DNA from: an uncultured Bacteroidota bacterium
GTDB taxonomy: Bacteria; Bacteroidota; Bacteroidia; JADZBD01
Assembly: GCA_937924855.1 (NCBI GenBank)
Contig: CALEYQ010000068.1
Location: 1 to 15,053 of the forward strand
DNA length: 15,053 nt
Direction: 5' to 3'
Part shown: one piece after another, positions 7,039 through 14,755 of the stretch
Position numbering within the stretch: position 1 is the first letter of the stretch
Layout: each line of letters starts with the position of its first letter
The notes under the pieces: model-generated
What the model was told of the DNA's origin: nothing
The model's input: the letters and a program-made list of their open reading frames with translations, nothing else
Database searches by the model: none
Position numbers and translations under genes: made by a program

Positions 7039-10000
7039 TTGTTAAAGCTTTTTTTGATCCGGGAAAGTATCATTGGGAAAAAGGGAATGTATCTGAACCC
7101 AACCGGGAAACCGTATTCAGGAAGAACCTGCATGGCCGTAGTTTTCTTTTTGAACCAGATTAAATACATTGAGGGCACCAGGAAGAGGGTGAGGAAGGTG
7201 GCAAATCCCAATCCGAAAATCATGGTCCATGCCAGGGGTCCCCAGAAAGCAACGCTGTCTCCACCCAGGAAAATTTTTGGGTTTCCTGTCGCCAGTAAAG
7301 ATTGGAAATCTATGTTCAATCCAATGGCAAGCGGGATTAAGCCAAGAATGGTGGAGGTGGCGGTAAGAACCACGGGCGTCATTCTTGTTTTGGAGGCTTC
7401 AACAATAGCTTCTTTTATATCGGCTCCTTTTTCAACGAGCACATCAATAAATTCAACCAGAAGAATTCCGTTTCGTACCACTATTCCTGCAAGAGCCACA
7501 ATTCCTACCCCTGCCATGATGGTGGAAATGGTCCATCCCGTAATGGCATACCCAATAAAAAATCCAAGTATGCTCAGGAAAATTTCGGTGAGAATAAGCA
7601 CGGGTTTTCCTACACTGTTAAACTGGGTAACAAGGACAAGGAAAATTAAACCCAGAGAAATCAGAAGGGCATTTCCAAGGAAACTCATGGTTTCAGCCTG
7701 TTCTTCCTGCTCGCCGGTCATAACTATTTGTACTCCGGGAGGTGTTTTGAATCGGCCTACTGCCTTTTCAACCTGTGCTACCACCGAAAAGGGATCGGCG
7801 TTTTCGAGCACATTGGATGAAAGGGTGATAACTCTTTTTTGGGATTTTCTTTTAATCCCGGCATAGGAATAATCATAGTAAATATCCACAAAGGCCGACA
7901 TGGGAACATTCCGTATCATACCTCCCATGTTCATATCGCGATAGGTAATGATAATATTCTTCAGTTTTTCAATGTTGTTTCGTTGGTCGTATCTGTAACG
8001 AACCTGAATGGGAAATTCTTCATTTCCATCGCGGTATTTGCTGGCTTCTTTTCCAAAAACTGCATTTCTGATTTCCATGCCTACCTGCCCTGTGGAAATT
8101 CCTTCACGGTTGGCTCTTTCCCGGTCAATATCGAAAACCAATTCGGGTTTGTTAGCCTGGAAATCACTTTTTAGTTGTTCCACACCCGATACATTCACCG
8201 AATCCAAATATCTCTTTAAGGCAGAAGATGCCAGGATGATATCATCAAACCTGTCGCCCCTGACTTCAATATTTATCGGTTTTGATACCGGCGGTCCGGC
8301 CTGCTCTTTGGTTACGGTAATTTCGGCTCCTGGAATTCCTTTGAGGGCATTCCTTATTTTACCAAGGTATTCGGTAGTTGAGGCTCCGTTTCTGTCGGCA
8401 AATTTTACAAAGGCAACCGCAATCCTGCCTTTGTTCGGATATTTTCCCTGGTCCTCATCCGAGGGGTCGGTAACGCTTACGGTAACATTACTAATAACGG
8501 ATGTAACAATAGGATTGGATTCGCCCAATACATTTTTTACCCGCTTTTCCATTTCCAGCAATACCTCATTGGTATAGGCCTGATCGGTTCCTACCGGAAG
8601 GTTCAGGTAAACATAAATAAAGTTGGGATCGGAATCGGGAAAGAAAACAACCTCTGGTTTTCGCATTATCAGACCTCCAAAGCCCAGAATAAAAAGTATG
8701 AATGTAGTAAGCAATGCTTTTCCGGGCCGGTTGATTACCCAGTAAAGAGCTTTTGCATAATTAGCCGTTACCCTTGGCCATATTTCCTTTTGGAATTTTT
8801 CTACCGAGCGTATAAGTATAAAGCGGTAGAGGAGGTGGAATCCAAAAATAACAAGGGCCAGATTGCCCATGGCATGTGATCCTGCGACATGAAACAAAAA
8901 AGAAAACAAACCAACGACAACTGCAGAAATGGTAAGTCCTTTTGTCCATCCTGATTTTTTTTCATCAGAATCCCGCTTCATAAAATCTACGGCAAACACC
9001 GGGTTTATTATATAAGCTACAAACAGCGAGGCGAGCAAAGTTACTATCAGCGTGATGGGGAGGTAAAACATGAATTTCCCGATCATTCCCTTCCAGAATG
9101 CAAGGGGAATAAACGGAATGAGGGTAGTTACAGTTCCCGAAAGTACAGGCAGGAAAACTTCCCCGGTGGCATATTTGGCCGATTCGATAATCGAAAGGCG
9201 GTTCTGATTGAAAATCCGGTGGGTGTTTTCAATTACCACAATGGCGTCATCAACCACAATTCCCAGGGCAAGCAAAAATGCAAACAGCACTATCATGTTC
9301 AGGGTAAAACCAATGGACGGCATTACCATAAAGGCCAGACACATGGAAACCGGAACCGACAAGGCCACGAAAACGGCATTGGTGGCTCCCATAAAAAACA
9401 TGAGGATGAATACCACCAGAATAAATCCGATAATAATTGTATTAGTGAGATCGTGGAGGGTAACCCGTGTTTGATCAGCCTGATTCCCTGTAATAACAAT
9501 TTTAAGGTCTTTGGGAACCGAAACTCCCTTTATGGTTTTGGAGAGTTCTTCTATTTTATCAGAAGCATCGATCAGACTTTCACCGGCTCTTTTAATGATG
9601 TTAAGGGTGATTACATTCTTTCCATCCAGTCGGGCATAACTTTCCTGTTCTTTAAAACCGTCGGTAACGGTGGCGATATTTTTTAAATAAATGTGTCCGC
9701 CGGCCTGTGAATTGATGATAAGATTTTCAATCTGGGTTGTGGAAGTGAATTGTCCTTTTACACTCAGAATTCTTCGCTGGGTTCCCATGGTAACTTCCCC
9801 ACCGGAAATATTCATGTTTTCGAAATTGATCGCCCTTTCGATATCGCCCAGGGAAATCTGAGCTGCCTGCATGGCATTCATGTCAACATCAACCAAAATT
9901 TCTCTTTCCAGAGCACCAATCATGTCCACCCGGGAAATTTCTTTCATGCTTTCAATGCGGTCTTTTACATCGTCGGCAAATTTTTTGAGCTTGTTGAGAT

Positions 10001-10466
10001 TGTAATTTCCGCTGATGTTCACATTCATAATCGGAAACTCAGAGAAATTAAGCTCAAAGATATTGGGCTCCTCAGGCAAATCTTTGGGAAGCTCTCCCCG
10101 GGCTTTATCTACGGCGTCTTTAACCTTCGACTTTGCACTCGGGATGTCGTAATCGCTGTCGAATTCCACAACTACCGTACTGAAATCCTGAAAAGCCTGA
10201 CTCGTCATCTTTTTGATTCCTGATACGGCTTTCAGTTGTTTTTCCAGCGGCTTAACGCATAAGTTCTCCATATTGGCCGGAGAAGTACCGGGATAGATTA
10301 CGCTGATGTAGAACTTGGGAATGATGATCTCAGGAAAGCTTTCTTTGGGAATACTCTGATAGGTCATTAAACCGGCAAGGGTAATGATGATGGTAAAAAA
10401 GTAAATGCTGGTCCGGTTATCTATGGCCCAGGATGAGGCAAAAAATTCTTTCTTAAGTGGTTTCAT
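7035..10466 (-). CDS. RND efflux pump, AcrB/HAE1-like family
   Basis: Proton-driven inner-membrane pump of 1143 residues, about 100 longer than typical AcrB. The N-terminal helix (about 21-38), two porter domains (about 40-335 and 605-925) and two membrane bundles are present. TM4 keeps the proton-relay pair in GIVVDDAIVVIENTHR (Asp406, Asp407). In TM10 the usual Lys is Arg998 (VVRNGILLVEF); Arg1028 and Thr1035 match the AcrB TM11 residues Arg971 and Thr978. Extra length comes partly from a hydrophobic hairpin at about 510-552 between TM6 and TM7, and from an insertion at about 1052-1075 before the last helix. It lies 8 bases after the first adaptor gene and overlaps the next adaptor by 4 bases. 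The Asp pair excludes proton-independent SecDF-like roles; substrate is unknown (drugs, lipids or fatty acids possible). Confidence 0.95.
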   Translation of the reverse strand: MKPLKKEFFASSWAIDNRTSIYFFTIIITLAGLMTYQSIPKESFPEIIIPKFYISVIYPGTSPANMENLCVKPLEKQLKAVSGIKKMTSQAFQDFSTVVVEFDSDYDIPSAKSKVKDAVDKARGELPKDLPEEPNIFELNFSEFPIMNVNISGNYNLNKLKKFADDVKDRIESMKEISRVDMIGALEREILVDVDMNAMQAAQISLGDIERAINFENMNISGGEVTMGTQRRILSVKGQFTSTTQIENLIINSQAGGHIYLKNIATVTDGFKEQESYARLDGKNVITLNIIKRAGESLIDASDKIEELSKTIKGVSVPKDLKIVITGNQADQTRVTLHDLTNTIIIGFILVVFILMFFMGATNAVFVALSVPVSMCLAFMVMPSIGFTLNMIVLFAFLLALGIVVDDAIVVIENTHRIFNQNRLSIIESAKYATGEVFLPVLSGTVTTLIPFIPLAFWKGMIGKFMFYLPITLIVTLLASLFVAYIINPVFAVDFMKRDSDEKKSGWTKGLTISAVVVGLFSFLFHVAGSHAMGNLALVIFGFHLLYRFILIRSVEKFQKEIWPRVTANYAKALYWVINRPGKALLTTFILFILGFGGLIMRKPEVVFFPDSDPNFIYVYLNLPVGTDQAYTNEVLLEMEKRVKNVLGESNPIVTSVISNVTVSVTDPSDEDQGKYPNKGRIAVAFVKFADRNGASTTEYLGKIRNALKGIPGAEITVTKEQAGPPVSKPINIEVRGDRFDDIILASSALKRYLDSVNVSGVEQLKSDFQANKPELVFDIDRERANREGISTGQVGMEIRNAVFGKEASKYRDGNEEFPIQVRYRYDQRNNIEKLKNIIITYRDMNMGGMIRNVPMSAFVDIYYDYSYAGIKRKSQKRVITLSSNVLENADPFSVVAQVEKAVGRFKTPPGVQIVMTGEQEEQAETMSFLGNALLISLGLIFLVLVTQFNSVGKPVLILTEIFLSILGFFIGYAITGWTISTIMAGVGIVALAGIVVRNGILLVEFIDVLVEKGADIKEAIVEASKTRMTPVVLTATSTILGLIPLAIGLNIDFQSLLATGNPKIFLGGDSVAFWGPLAWTMIFGLGFATFLTLFLVPSMYLIWFKKKTTAMQVLPEYGFPVGFRYIPFFPMILSRIKKSFNK

Positions 10467-10474
10467 ATTCCGGA

Positions 10475-11596
10475 TCAGGATTTAATGATTTGCACTTTTT
10501 CTCCATCTACCACGTCGGAAAAGCCACGGGTAATTATTTTTTCTCCGGCTTGCAGTCCCTGAATTATTTCAACCATACCGTTGTATTTTTTACCAAGGGC
10601 CACTTCCTTTTTCCGGGCTGTTCCCGATTCCGCTACCATAACATATTCTTTTCCATCCTCGCCCCGCTGTACATACTTGACAGGAATGGTAATTACGGGC
10701 TCTTTCGATTGATAATCGTTTATTTTAAGAACCGTTATCATATTGGGGTGATAAATTTTTTTGTTGGAAAGATTTACCTCAACACTAAATGTACGGTTCA
10801 GGGGATCAATAACTCTTCCGGCATGACTCACCGTAGCGCTTACAGAATCATTCATATCGGGAAAGGAAACTTTTGCATCTGCACCGGGTCTGATATAGGG
10901 GGCGAATGACTCCGGGACTTCAGCTTTTACTTTCAGGTTGCTGAAATTAACTACGGTGATGGCAGGCATTCCGGGTGCAATAACCTGACCCAGTTTTACA
11001 TGAACCCCGTCTATGGTTCCGTTAATGGGAGAAGTTACCTGGGTCATTTTCAGCTGCTCGTTAAGTGTGGCAAGCTTTTTTTCCAGGCCCTCCTTTTGAT
11101 TTTTTGCCTGCAAAAACTGAAGTTCAGTGCCTATTTTTTGATCCCAAAGGTTTTTTTGCTTTTCGTATAGAGTGTTGGCCATGGAAAGTGCGCTTTTCAT
11201 TTCTTCAATACCCTGGAGAATTACCTTGTTGTCGGTTTCCAGCAACAACTGCCCCTTACTCACTTCCTGACCCGGCTTTACCGTAATGCGCATTATTTGT
11301 CCGCCGGTTTCAGATGCAAGGGTCAGGTTCTCATCCGCATCAACTCTTCCCTGCACCTCTACATATGTTTTAAAGGTTTCTTTTTTCAGGTCCATGGTTT
11401 CAATCCATTTTCCTTCCATGCCGCTTTCCGCTCCGGAATTTTTGGCAATTTTTTCTTCCAATGCTGCAATGCGGTCATTTAATTCATTGCGTTGTTGCTT
11501 TAGATTTTCCAATTCCGACTTGTCGTCGGGAGGGGCACAGGATGAAAATCCTATGGTGAGGAGGGACAGGTACAGCAGATAAGTTCTCATATTCAT
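10475..11596 (-). CDS. Lipoprotein periplasmic adaptor of the RND pump (AcrA/MFP family)
   Basis: Membrane-fusion protein of 373 residues that joins the RND pump to the TolC-like channel. The N-terminus ends in GFSSC with the lipidated Cys at 20, followed directly by a short coiled coil (about 25-53, SELENLKQQRNELNDRIAAL) that is not part of the usual hairpin. Then come the first lipoyl half (SETGGQIMRITVKPGQEVSKG, residues 95-115), a compact hairpin at about 127-185, the second lipoyl half (TSPINGTIDGVHVKLGQVI) and barrel/membrane-proximal domains to the end. A second ATG lies two codons downstream (MNMRT), so the exact start may be 11590. It begins one base after the tolC-like stop and ends 8 bases before the RND gene, which fits its pairing with that pump. 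Confidence 0.93.
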   Translation of the reverse strand: MNMRTYLLYLSLLTIGFSSCAPPDDKSELENLKQQRNELNDRIAALEEKIAKNSGAESGMEGKWIETMDLKKETFKTYVEVQGRVDADENLTLASETGGQIMRITVKPGQEVSKGQLLLETDNKVILQGIEEMKSALSMANTLYEKQKNLWDQKIGTELQFLQAKNQKEGLEKKLATLNEQLKMTQVTSPINGTIDGVHVKLGQVIAPGMPAITVVNFSNLKVKAEVPESFAPYIRPGADAKVSFPDMNDSVSATVSHAGRVIDPLNRTFSVEVNLSNKKIYHPNMITVLKINDYQSKEPVITIPVKYVQRGEDGKEYVMVAESGTARKKEVALGKKYNGMVEIIQGLQAGEKIITRGFSDVVDGEKVQIIKS

Positions 11597-11597
11597 T

Positions 11598-12935
11598 TTA
11601 TTTTAAATTTCCTTTCGATTTTTCAAGATCAATTTTGGCTATGAGCAATTCGTACAAGGCATTGAATAAATTGGTTTCGGCCAGGCGATAATCGGTTTGA
11701 GCCATTACAACTTCAAGATTGGATCCTACCCCTTGTTCGTATTTCTTTTTGGTTATTTCGTAAATGCCTAAGGCAAGGTCAGCGTTTTTCTTTTGGATGA
11801 AATAATCTGCTACGCTGTTGTTGTATCGGATGGTCTCGCTTTGAATTTCAAGGGTTAAGGCACTTTCCAGTGAGCTCATCTGGTTTTTCAATATTTCCCC
11901 TCTGATTTTTTGTTGCTGTAACTTGAAATATTTTTGTCCTCCGGAGCAAATAGGGAGGGTAAGAGTTGCACCTATAATGCCAATGGGAAACCAGTCGTTT
12001 TCCGGGGAAAAATTGAAAATGTTAAACTCATTCCGCTGAGCCTGCTGGCTATAGCTTCCATAGGCAACAAGCGAAGGGAGGTGGGATAGCTTTGAGCGGC
12101 GTTGCTCCAGAAAGTTTAATTTTTTCTGGCTTTCCAGGAGTTTGTATTCGGGTCTCGATTGGAAAGACTTTCCCGTTCCATCGGACTCCAAAACAGGACT
12201 GAAATTGATGTCGAGTTTGTCGCTGAGCTCAATGGGTTTTGAAAGGTCATATCCCATTTGAAATTTTAAAAGGGTTTCTGAGAGACCCGCAAGTTTTTTT
12301 ACTTTTTCGGTTTCTGAAACCAGGTTATTATAAGCTACTTCAATCCGGTCAACATCAATTTTTTCTACAAAGCCGTTTTCATACAATGCCCGGGTATCAC
12401 TTTGAAGTTTTTCCAGTCGTTTAACATTGGCCTCCATCAGTTTAATGCGTTCCCGGTTTACCGAAACCATATAATAGGCTTTTGCGATCTGGGCATGAGT
12501 TTCGGCACGGGTGCGTTCGGTCATGTAAGCGGAGAGTGAAAGGAACTCTTTGGAGGCCTGGAGGGCCACCACATAATCGCTTGAAAAAATAATCTGACTT
12601 ACCTGAACTCCTGCCGTAGCATTATATCTGACGCCGAATTTTACAGGTATGAAGGAACCCGGAGGTCCTCCAAAAAATTCGCCCGGAACAAGAGAGGTGG
12701 GAATTTCGAAAAAATCCTTCAGATCAAAGCTGGCACTAATCTGGGGGAGTCCGATTCCCGTTACTTCCCTTTTTTGATTCAGGGCTATTTCTTCTTCCAA
12801 ACGGGCATTTTTCATTTCCGGCTTATTTTCAAGTCCGAATTTTATGGCTTCGGCAAGTGAAAAGGATGATTTTTCCTGAGCCGTTAAAAAGGTGGCCTGC
12901 AGCATCAGGAAAAAGAAAAGGGTTTTTGTTTTCAT
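11598..12935 (-). CDS. TolC-family outer-membrane efflux channel
   Basis: Outer-membrane channel of 445 residues that would complete the tripartite pump. A signal peptide is clear (MKTKTLFFFLMLQATFLTAQ, cut near 19-20). Two repeats of the outer-membrane-efflux fold follow; the matching helix segments are ALYENGFVEKIDVDRIEVAY in the first repeat and KKYEQGVGSNLEVVMAQTDY in the second, each with the Gly-Asn/Asp turn and long alpha-helical runs. Length is usual for the family. It is the only outer-membrane channel in the operon, so both adaptors may dock on it (inference). It lies 10 bases after the TetR gene and one base before the first adaptor. No strong Shine-Dalgarno sequence precedes its ATG. 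Confidence 0.94.
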   Translation of the reverse strand: MKTKTLFFFLMLQATFLTAQEKSSFSLAEAIKFGLENKPEMKNARLEEEIALNQKREVTGIGLPQISASFDLKDFFEIPTSLVPGEFFGGPPGSFIPVKFGVRYNATAGVQVSQIIFSSDYVVALQASKEFLSLSAYMTERTRAETHAQIAKAYYMVSVNRERIKLMEANVKRLEKLQSDTRALYENGFVEKIDVDRIEVAYNNLVSETEKVKKLAGLSETLLKFQMGYDLSKPIELSDKLDINFSPVLESDGTGKSFQSRPEYKLLESQKKLNFLEQRRSKLSHLPSLVAYGSYSQQAQRNEFNIFNFSPENDWFPIGIIGATLTLPICSGGQKYFKLQQQKIRGEILKNQMSSLESALTLEIQSETIRYNNSVADYFIQKKNADLALGIYEITKKKYEQGVGSNLEVVMAQTDYRLAETNLFNALYELLIAKIDLEKSKGNLK

Positions 12936-12945
12936 TGGAGGGAAA

Positions 12946-13557
12946 TTATTCTTCTTCGGTTATTTGTTTCAGTTTGTTTATCAGTTTGTGACCCTTAAGG
13001 GTGCAAATACCATAAAGGAAATGTTCCATAATGGAAAGTTGTACTTCGAAGGGGGAGAATTGTCCCGGAGGAAACATTTCAGGATTAAAACCCCATTCGA
13101 TTTGTTCAATCCTCAGACGGGATAAAACCCGGGTATTTATTTCGGATCTTACCAATCCCTGCGATATCCCCTTCTGGAGCGTATCCTCAACCATTTTAAG
13201 AATAAAGTTTTCCTTAAATTCCTTGAATAGTTTCCAGGTCTCCGGATGGTATTTTTGAAGGTCGTAAAATACCATGGGATTAATTTTGGAAAACATCCCC
13301 GAAAGATGTTTCATATATTGGAAGAATTCCTCGACAATATTGGGCGCACTCGAGGATATTTGTTTAAACGCTTCTTTGTCTTTGGCAATATTTCTTGCCA
13401 TAATCAGGTTTACCAGCTTCTCTTTATCGGGAAAAAAATTGTAGATGGTTTTCTTGGAAATGCCGAGATGTCGGGCAATATCATCCATGGAAACGGAGCG
13501 TATGCCGTATTTGAAGAAGAGTTCTTCCGAACCTGTTAAAATGCGTTCCTCAACCAC
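12946..13557 (-). CDS. TetR/AcrR-family transcriptional regulator
   Basis: DNA-binding repressor of 203 residues, usual length for the family. The N-terminal helix-turn-helix is clear at about 7-50: ELFFKYGIRSVSMDDIARHL, then GISKKTIYNFFPDKEKLVNLI. The rest is an all-helical ligand domain with no recognised specificity. The start must be GTG at 13557-13555: an in-frame stop (TAG, 13569-13567) lies four codons upstream and the next Met is inside the helix-turn-helix. That stop is part of the -7 promoter box, so the message is predicted to begin at or within a base or two of the GTG (leaderless). It is the first gene of the efflux operon, with a candidate operator in its own promoter, so autorepression relieved by a pump substrate is the simplest model. 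Confidence 0.92.
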   Translation of the reverse strand: MVEERILTGSEELFFKYGIRSVSMDDIARHLGISKKTIYNFFPDKEKLVNLIMARNIAKDKEAFKQISSSAPNIVEEFFQYMKHLSGMFSKINPMVFYDLQKYHPETWKLFKEFKENFILKMVEDTLQKGISQGLVRSEINTRVLSRLRIEQIEWGFNPEMFPPGQFSPFEVQLSIMEHFLYGICTLKGHKLINKLKQITEEE

Positions 13558-13561
13558 GGCA

Positions 13562-13592
13562 CAAAACTATGGAAACTATTTTAATTTCCAAA
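13562..13592 (-). promoter_or_regulatory. Promoter of the tetR-efflux operon
   Basis: On the minus strand there is TTTG at 13592-13589 and TAGTTTTG at 13569-13562, separated by 19 bases. This matches the Bacteroidota/Flavobacterium pattern TTTG-N(17-23)-TAnnTTTG exactly. The expected start of transcription is about 4-5 bases past the -7 box, which is the GTG start of tetR. The element lies in the 47-bp gap after the kinase-like gene, so the operon does not depend on read-through. Confidence 0.75.
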
Positions 13593-13598
13593 GTTTCC
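13571..13598. promoter_or_regulatory. Candidate TetR operator (28-bp inverted repeat)
   Basis: Perfect 7-bp arms GGAAACT (13571-13577) and AGTTTCC (13592-13598) are separated by 14 bases whose centre is AATT. The repeat fills the spacer between the -33 and -7 elements of the tetR promoter and covers the edge of the -33 box. Size and position are as expected for a TetR-dimer operator that blocks RNA polymerase. Binding by the adjacent regulator is inferred, not shown. Confidence 0.65.
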
Positions 13599-13604
13599 GA
13601 AGGA

Positions 13605-14480
13605 TTAATTTGGGTATTTTTTCAGCACAGAAAGGATCTGGCCCTTATAGGAGGATCCGAAAAGGAGGAGATGAACCAAGAGGGGATATAAATTCCAGAT
13701 TTCCAGGCGTTCTTCCCAGCCCTCATCCATGGGAAATTCATTTTGGTAGGCGGTGTAAAATTCCGTTTGGAAGCCTCCAAAAAGTTTTGACATTGCAAGG
13801 TCTGCTTCCCGGTTACCGTAATAAACAGCAGGATCAATCAAAACAGGTTCCTGGGTTTTTGAGCACAGGAAGTTTCCTGCCCATAGGTCACCATGAAGCA
13901 ATGAGGGTTTTACCGGAGGGCAAATATTTTGAAGGTGGGAACCGAGGGCATTTAATTTTTCAAATTCAGTTTCATTTAGAAGTCCTGACGAAAGTGCTTT
14001 TTTTCCAAGGGCCTGTATGCGGTGTTTCATAAAAAACTCAGGCCAGGATTTTTCGGTTTTGTTGGTTTGGGGTAGGGAACCGATGAAATTATCTTCATGA
14101 AACCCAAAGGTTTCGTTTTCTTGTTGGTGAAGCCTGGCCAATGCTTTTCCGAGTTTGGAAAAGAAATTCCGGTCCGGATTTCCGGGTTCAATGTATTCCA
14201 GAAGCAGAAATGATTTATCGTCCAGACTGCCGGTTCCAAGAACTTCAGGGGTTTTGAAACTTCCGTTTAGCCTGAGGGTTTCAAGTCCGGTTTTTTCCGT
14301 TTCAAACATACGGGCGGAATGGGGTCGGGAAGAAAACTTGAGGAAAAAGGATTTATGGGTAGAATAAATCACCAGTGCATTATTAATGGATCCCCCTCCC
14401 TGCAAGCGGGATTCAAGCATTTTTTCGTGGCCGAATCCGGCTTGCCTTAGGATTTCGTTGATTTCAGGGGTTGTGAGCAA
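13605..14480 (-). CDS. Fructosamine-kinase-like / aminoglycoside-phosphotransferase-fold kinase
   Basis: Cytoplasmic small-molecule kinase of 291 residues, the usual length for bacterial fructosamine-3-kinase family members, which phosphorylate glycated amines (ketosamines or ribulosamines) as a repair step. Visible motifs: glycine-rich loop LQGGGSINNAL (26-36), ATP-binding Lys48 in FFLKFS, hinge FLLLEYIEPG (91-100), catalytic loop LLHGDLWAGNF (194-204; Asp198, Asn203) and metal-binding Asp216 in VLIDPAVYYGNREADLAM. HGDLWAGN plus DPAVYYGNREADLAM is the wording typical of this family rather than of antibiotic-resistance phosphotransferases. The start appears to be TTG at 14480: a stop lies five codons upstream and the first in-frame ATG (Met21) would remove part of the fold before the glycine loop. 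It precedes tetR in the same direction but has its own 47-bp separation, so membership in the efflux operon is doubtful. Confidence 0.88.
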   Translation of the reverse strand: MLTTPEINEILRQAGFGHEKMLESRLQGGGSINNALVIYSTHKSFFLKFSSRPHSARMFETEKTGLETLRLNGSFKTPEVLGTGSLDDKSFLLLEYIEPGNPDRNFFSKLGKALARLHQQENETFGFHEDNFIGSLPQTNKTEKSWPEFFMKHRIQALGKKALSSGLLNETEFEKLNALGSHLQNICPPVKPSLLHGDLWAGNFLCSKTQEPVLIDPAVYYGNREADLAMSKLFGGFQTEFYTAYQNEFPMDEGWEERLEIWNLYPLLVHLLLFGSSYKGQILSVLKKYPN

Positions 14481-14547
14481 GTGGTGAGGACTGTATTAGG
14501 CAGGGAAAATTAAGAATAAACCCTGTTTTCGGGTGTTGTTTTTTTGT

Positions 14548-14555
14548 TAATTTTA
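14548..14555 (+). promoter_or_regulatory. Possible -7 element of the tRNA-Ala gene
   Basis: TAATTTTA is one base from the consensus TAnnTTTG and ends 11 bases before the tRNA, which would give a leader of roughly 7 bases. The -33 region (TGTTTT around 14524-14529) is weak. The rest of the 86-bp gap between the kinase gene and the tRNA is AT-rich, with no other recognisable signal. Confidence 0.3.
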
Positions 14556-14566
14556 CCCTCCTTTTT

Positions 14567-14640
14567 GGGGCATTAGCTCAGCTGGCTAGAGCGTTTGCAT
14601 GGCATGCAAGAGGTCATCGGTTCGACTCCGATATGCTCCA
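14567..14640 (+). tRNA. tRNA-Ala (anticodon GGC)
   Basis: A 74-base cloverleaf. The acceptor stem GGGGCAT pairs with ATGCTCC (one G-U), with discriminator A at 14640. The D arm is GCTCAGCTGGCTAGAGC. The anticodon stem TTTGC/GCAAG closes loop ATGGCAT with anticodon GGC at 14601-14603. The T arm is ATCGG-TTCGACT-CCGAT. The 3' CCA is not encoded, as the next bases are CCT. All stems are intact, so it should be functional and read GCC/GCU alanine codons. Confidence 0.97.
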
Positions 14641-14645
14641 CCTTC

Positions 14646-14694
14646 GCCCTCCGAAGCTCCGCGAACCGAACAGGTGAGCGGAGCGAAGGAGGGC
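14646..14694. repeat. Large imperfect inverted repeat directly after the tRNA
   Basis: Arms at 14646-14662 and 14678-14694 (17 bases each) pair as GCCCTCC/GGAGGGC and GCTCCGC/GCGGAGC, with a 3-base internal mismatch where both arms read GAA. The loop is 15 bases. The arms are GC-rich in an otherwise AT-rich spacer, which suggests a dispersed palindromic element or a processing structure for the tRNA. There is no coding potential. Confidence 0.6.
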
Positions 14695-14738
14695 TTCTGC
14701 ATTTATGAACTTACCACAGAATAAATTCGGAGAGCTTC

Positions 14739-14755
14739 GGTGGACAAGGTCCACC
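14739..14755. repeat. Small perfect hairpin
   Basis: GGTGGAC (14739-14745) and GTCCACC (14749-14755) form a perfect 7-bp stem with a 3-base loop, directly abutting the terminator-like stem that begins at 14756. The two would stack coaxially if transcribed. Confidence 0.55.

Noticed and set aside
7039..7866. 275-codon open frame on the plus strand opposite the RND pump
   Set aside because: It is fully antisense to a strongly supported gene, has low-complexity basic composition with no domain or signal, and arises from the codon use of the real gene. The same applies to 7839-8174, 8008-8577, 9208-9474, 9219-9686 and 9750-10223.
13445..14032. 195-codon plus-strand frame across the tetR promoter and kinase gene
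   Set aside because: It spans two real minus-strand genes and the promoter between them and shows no recognisable fold; shadow frame.
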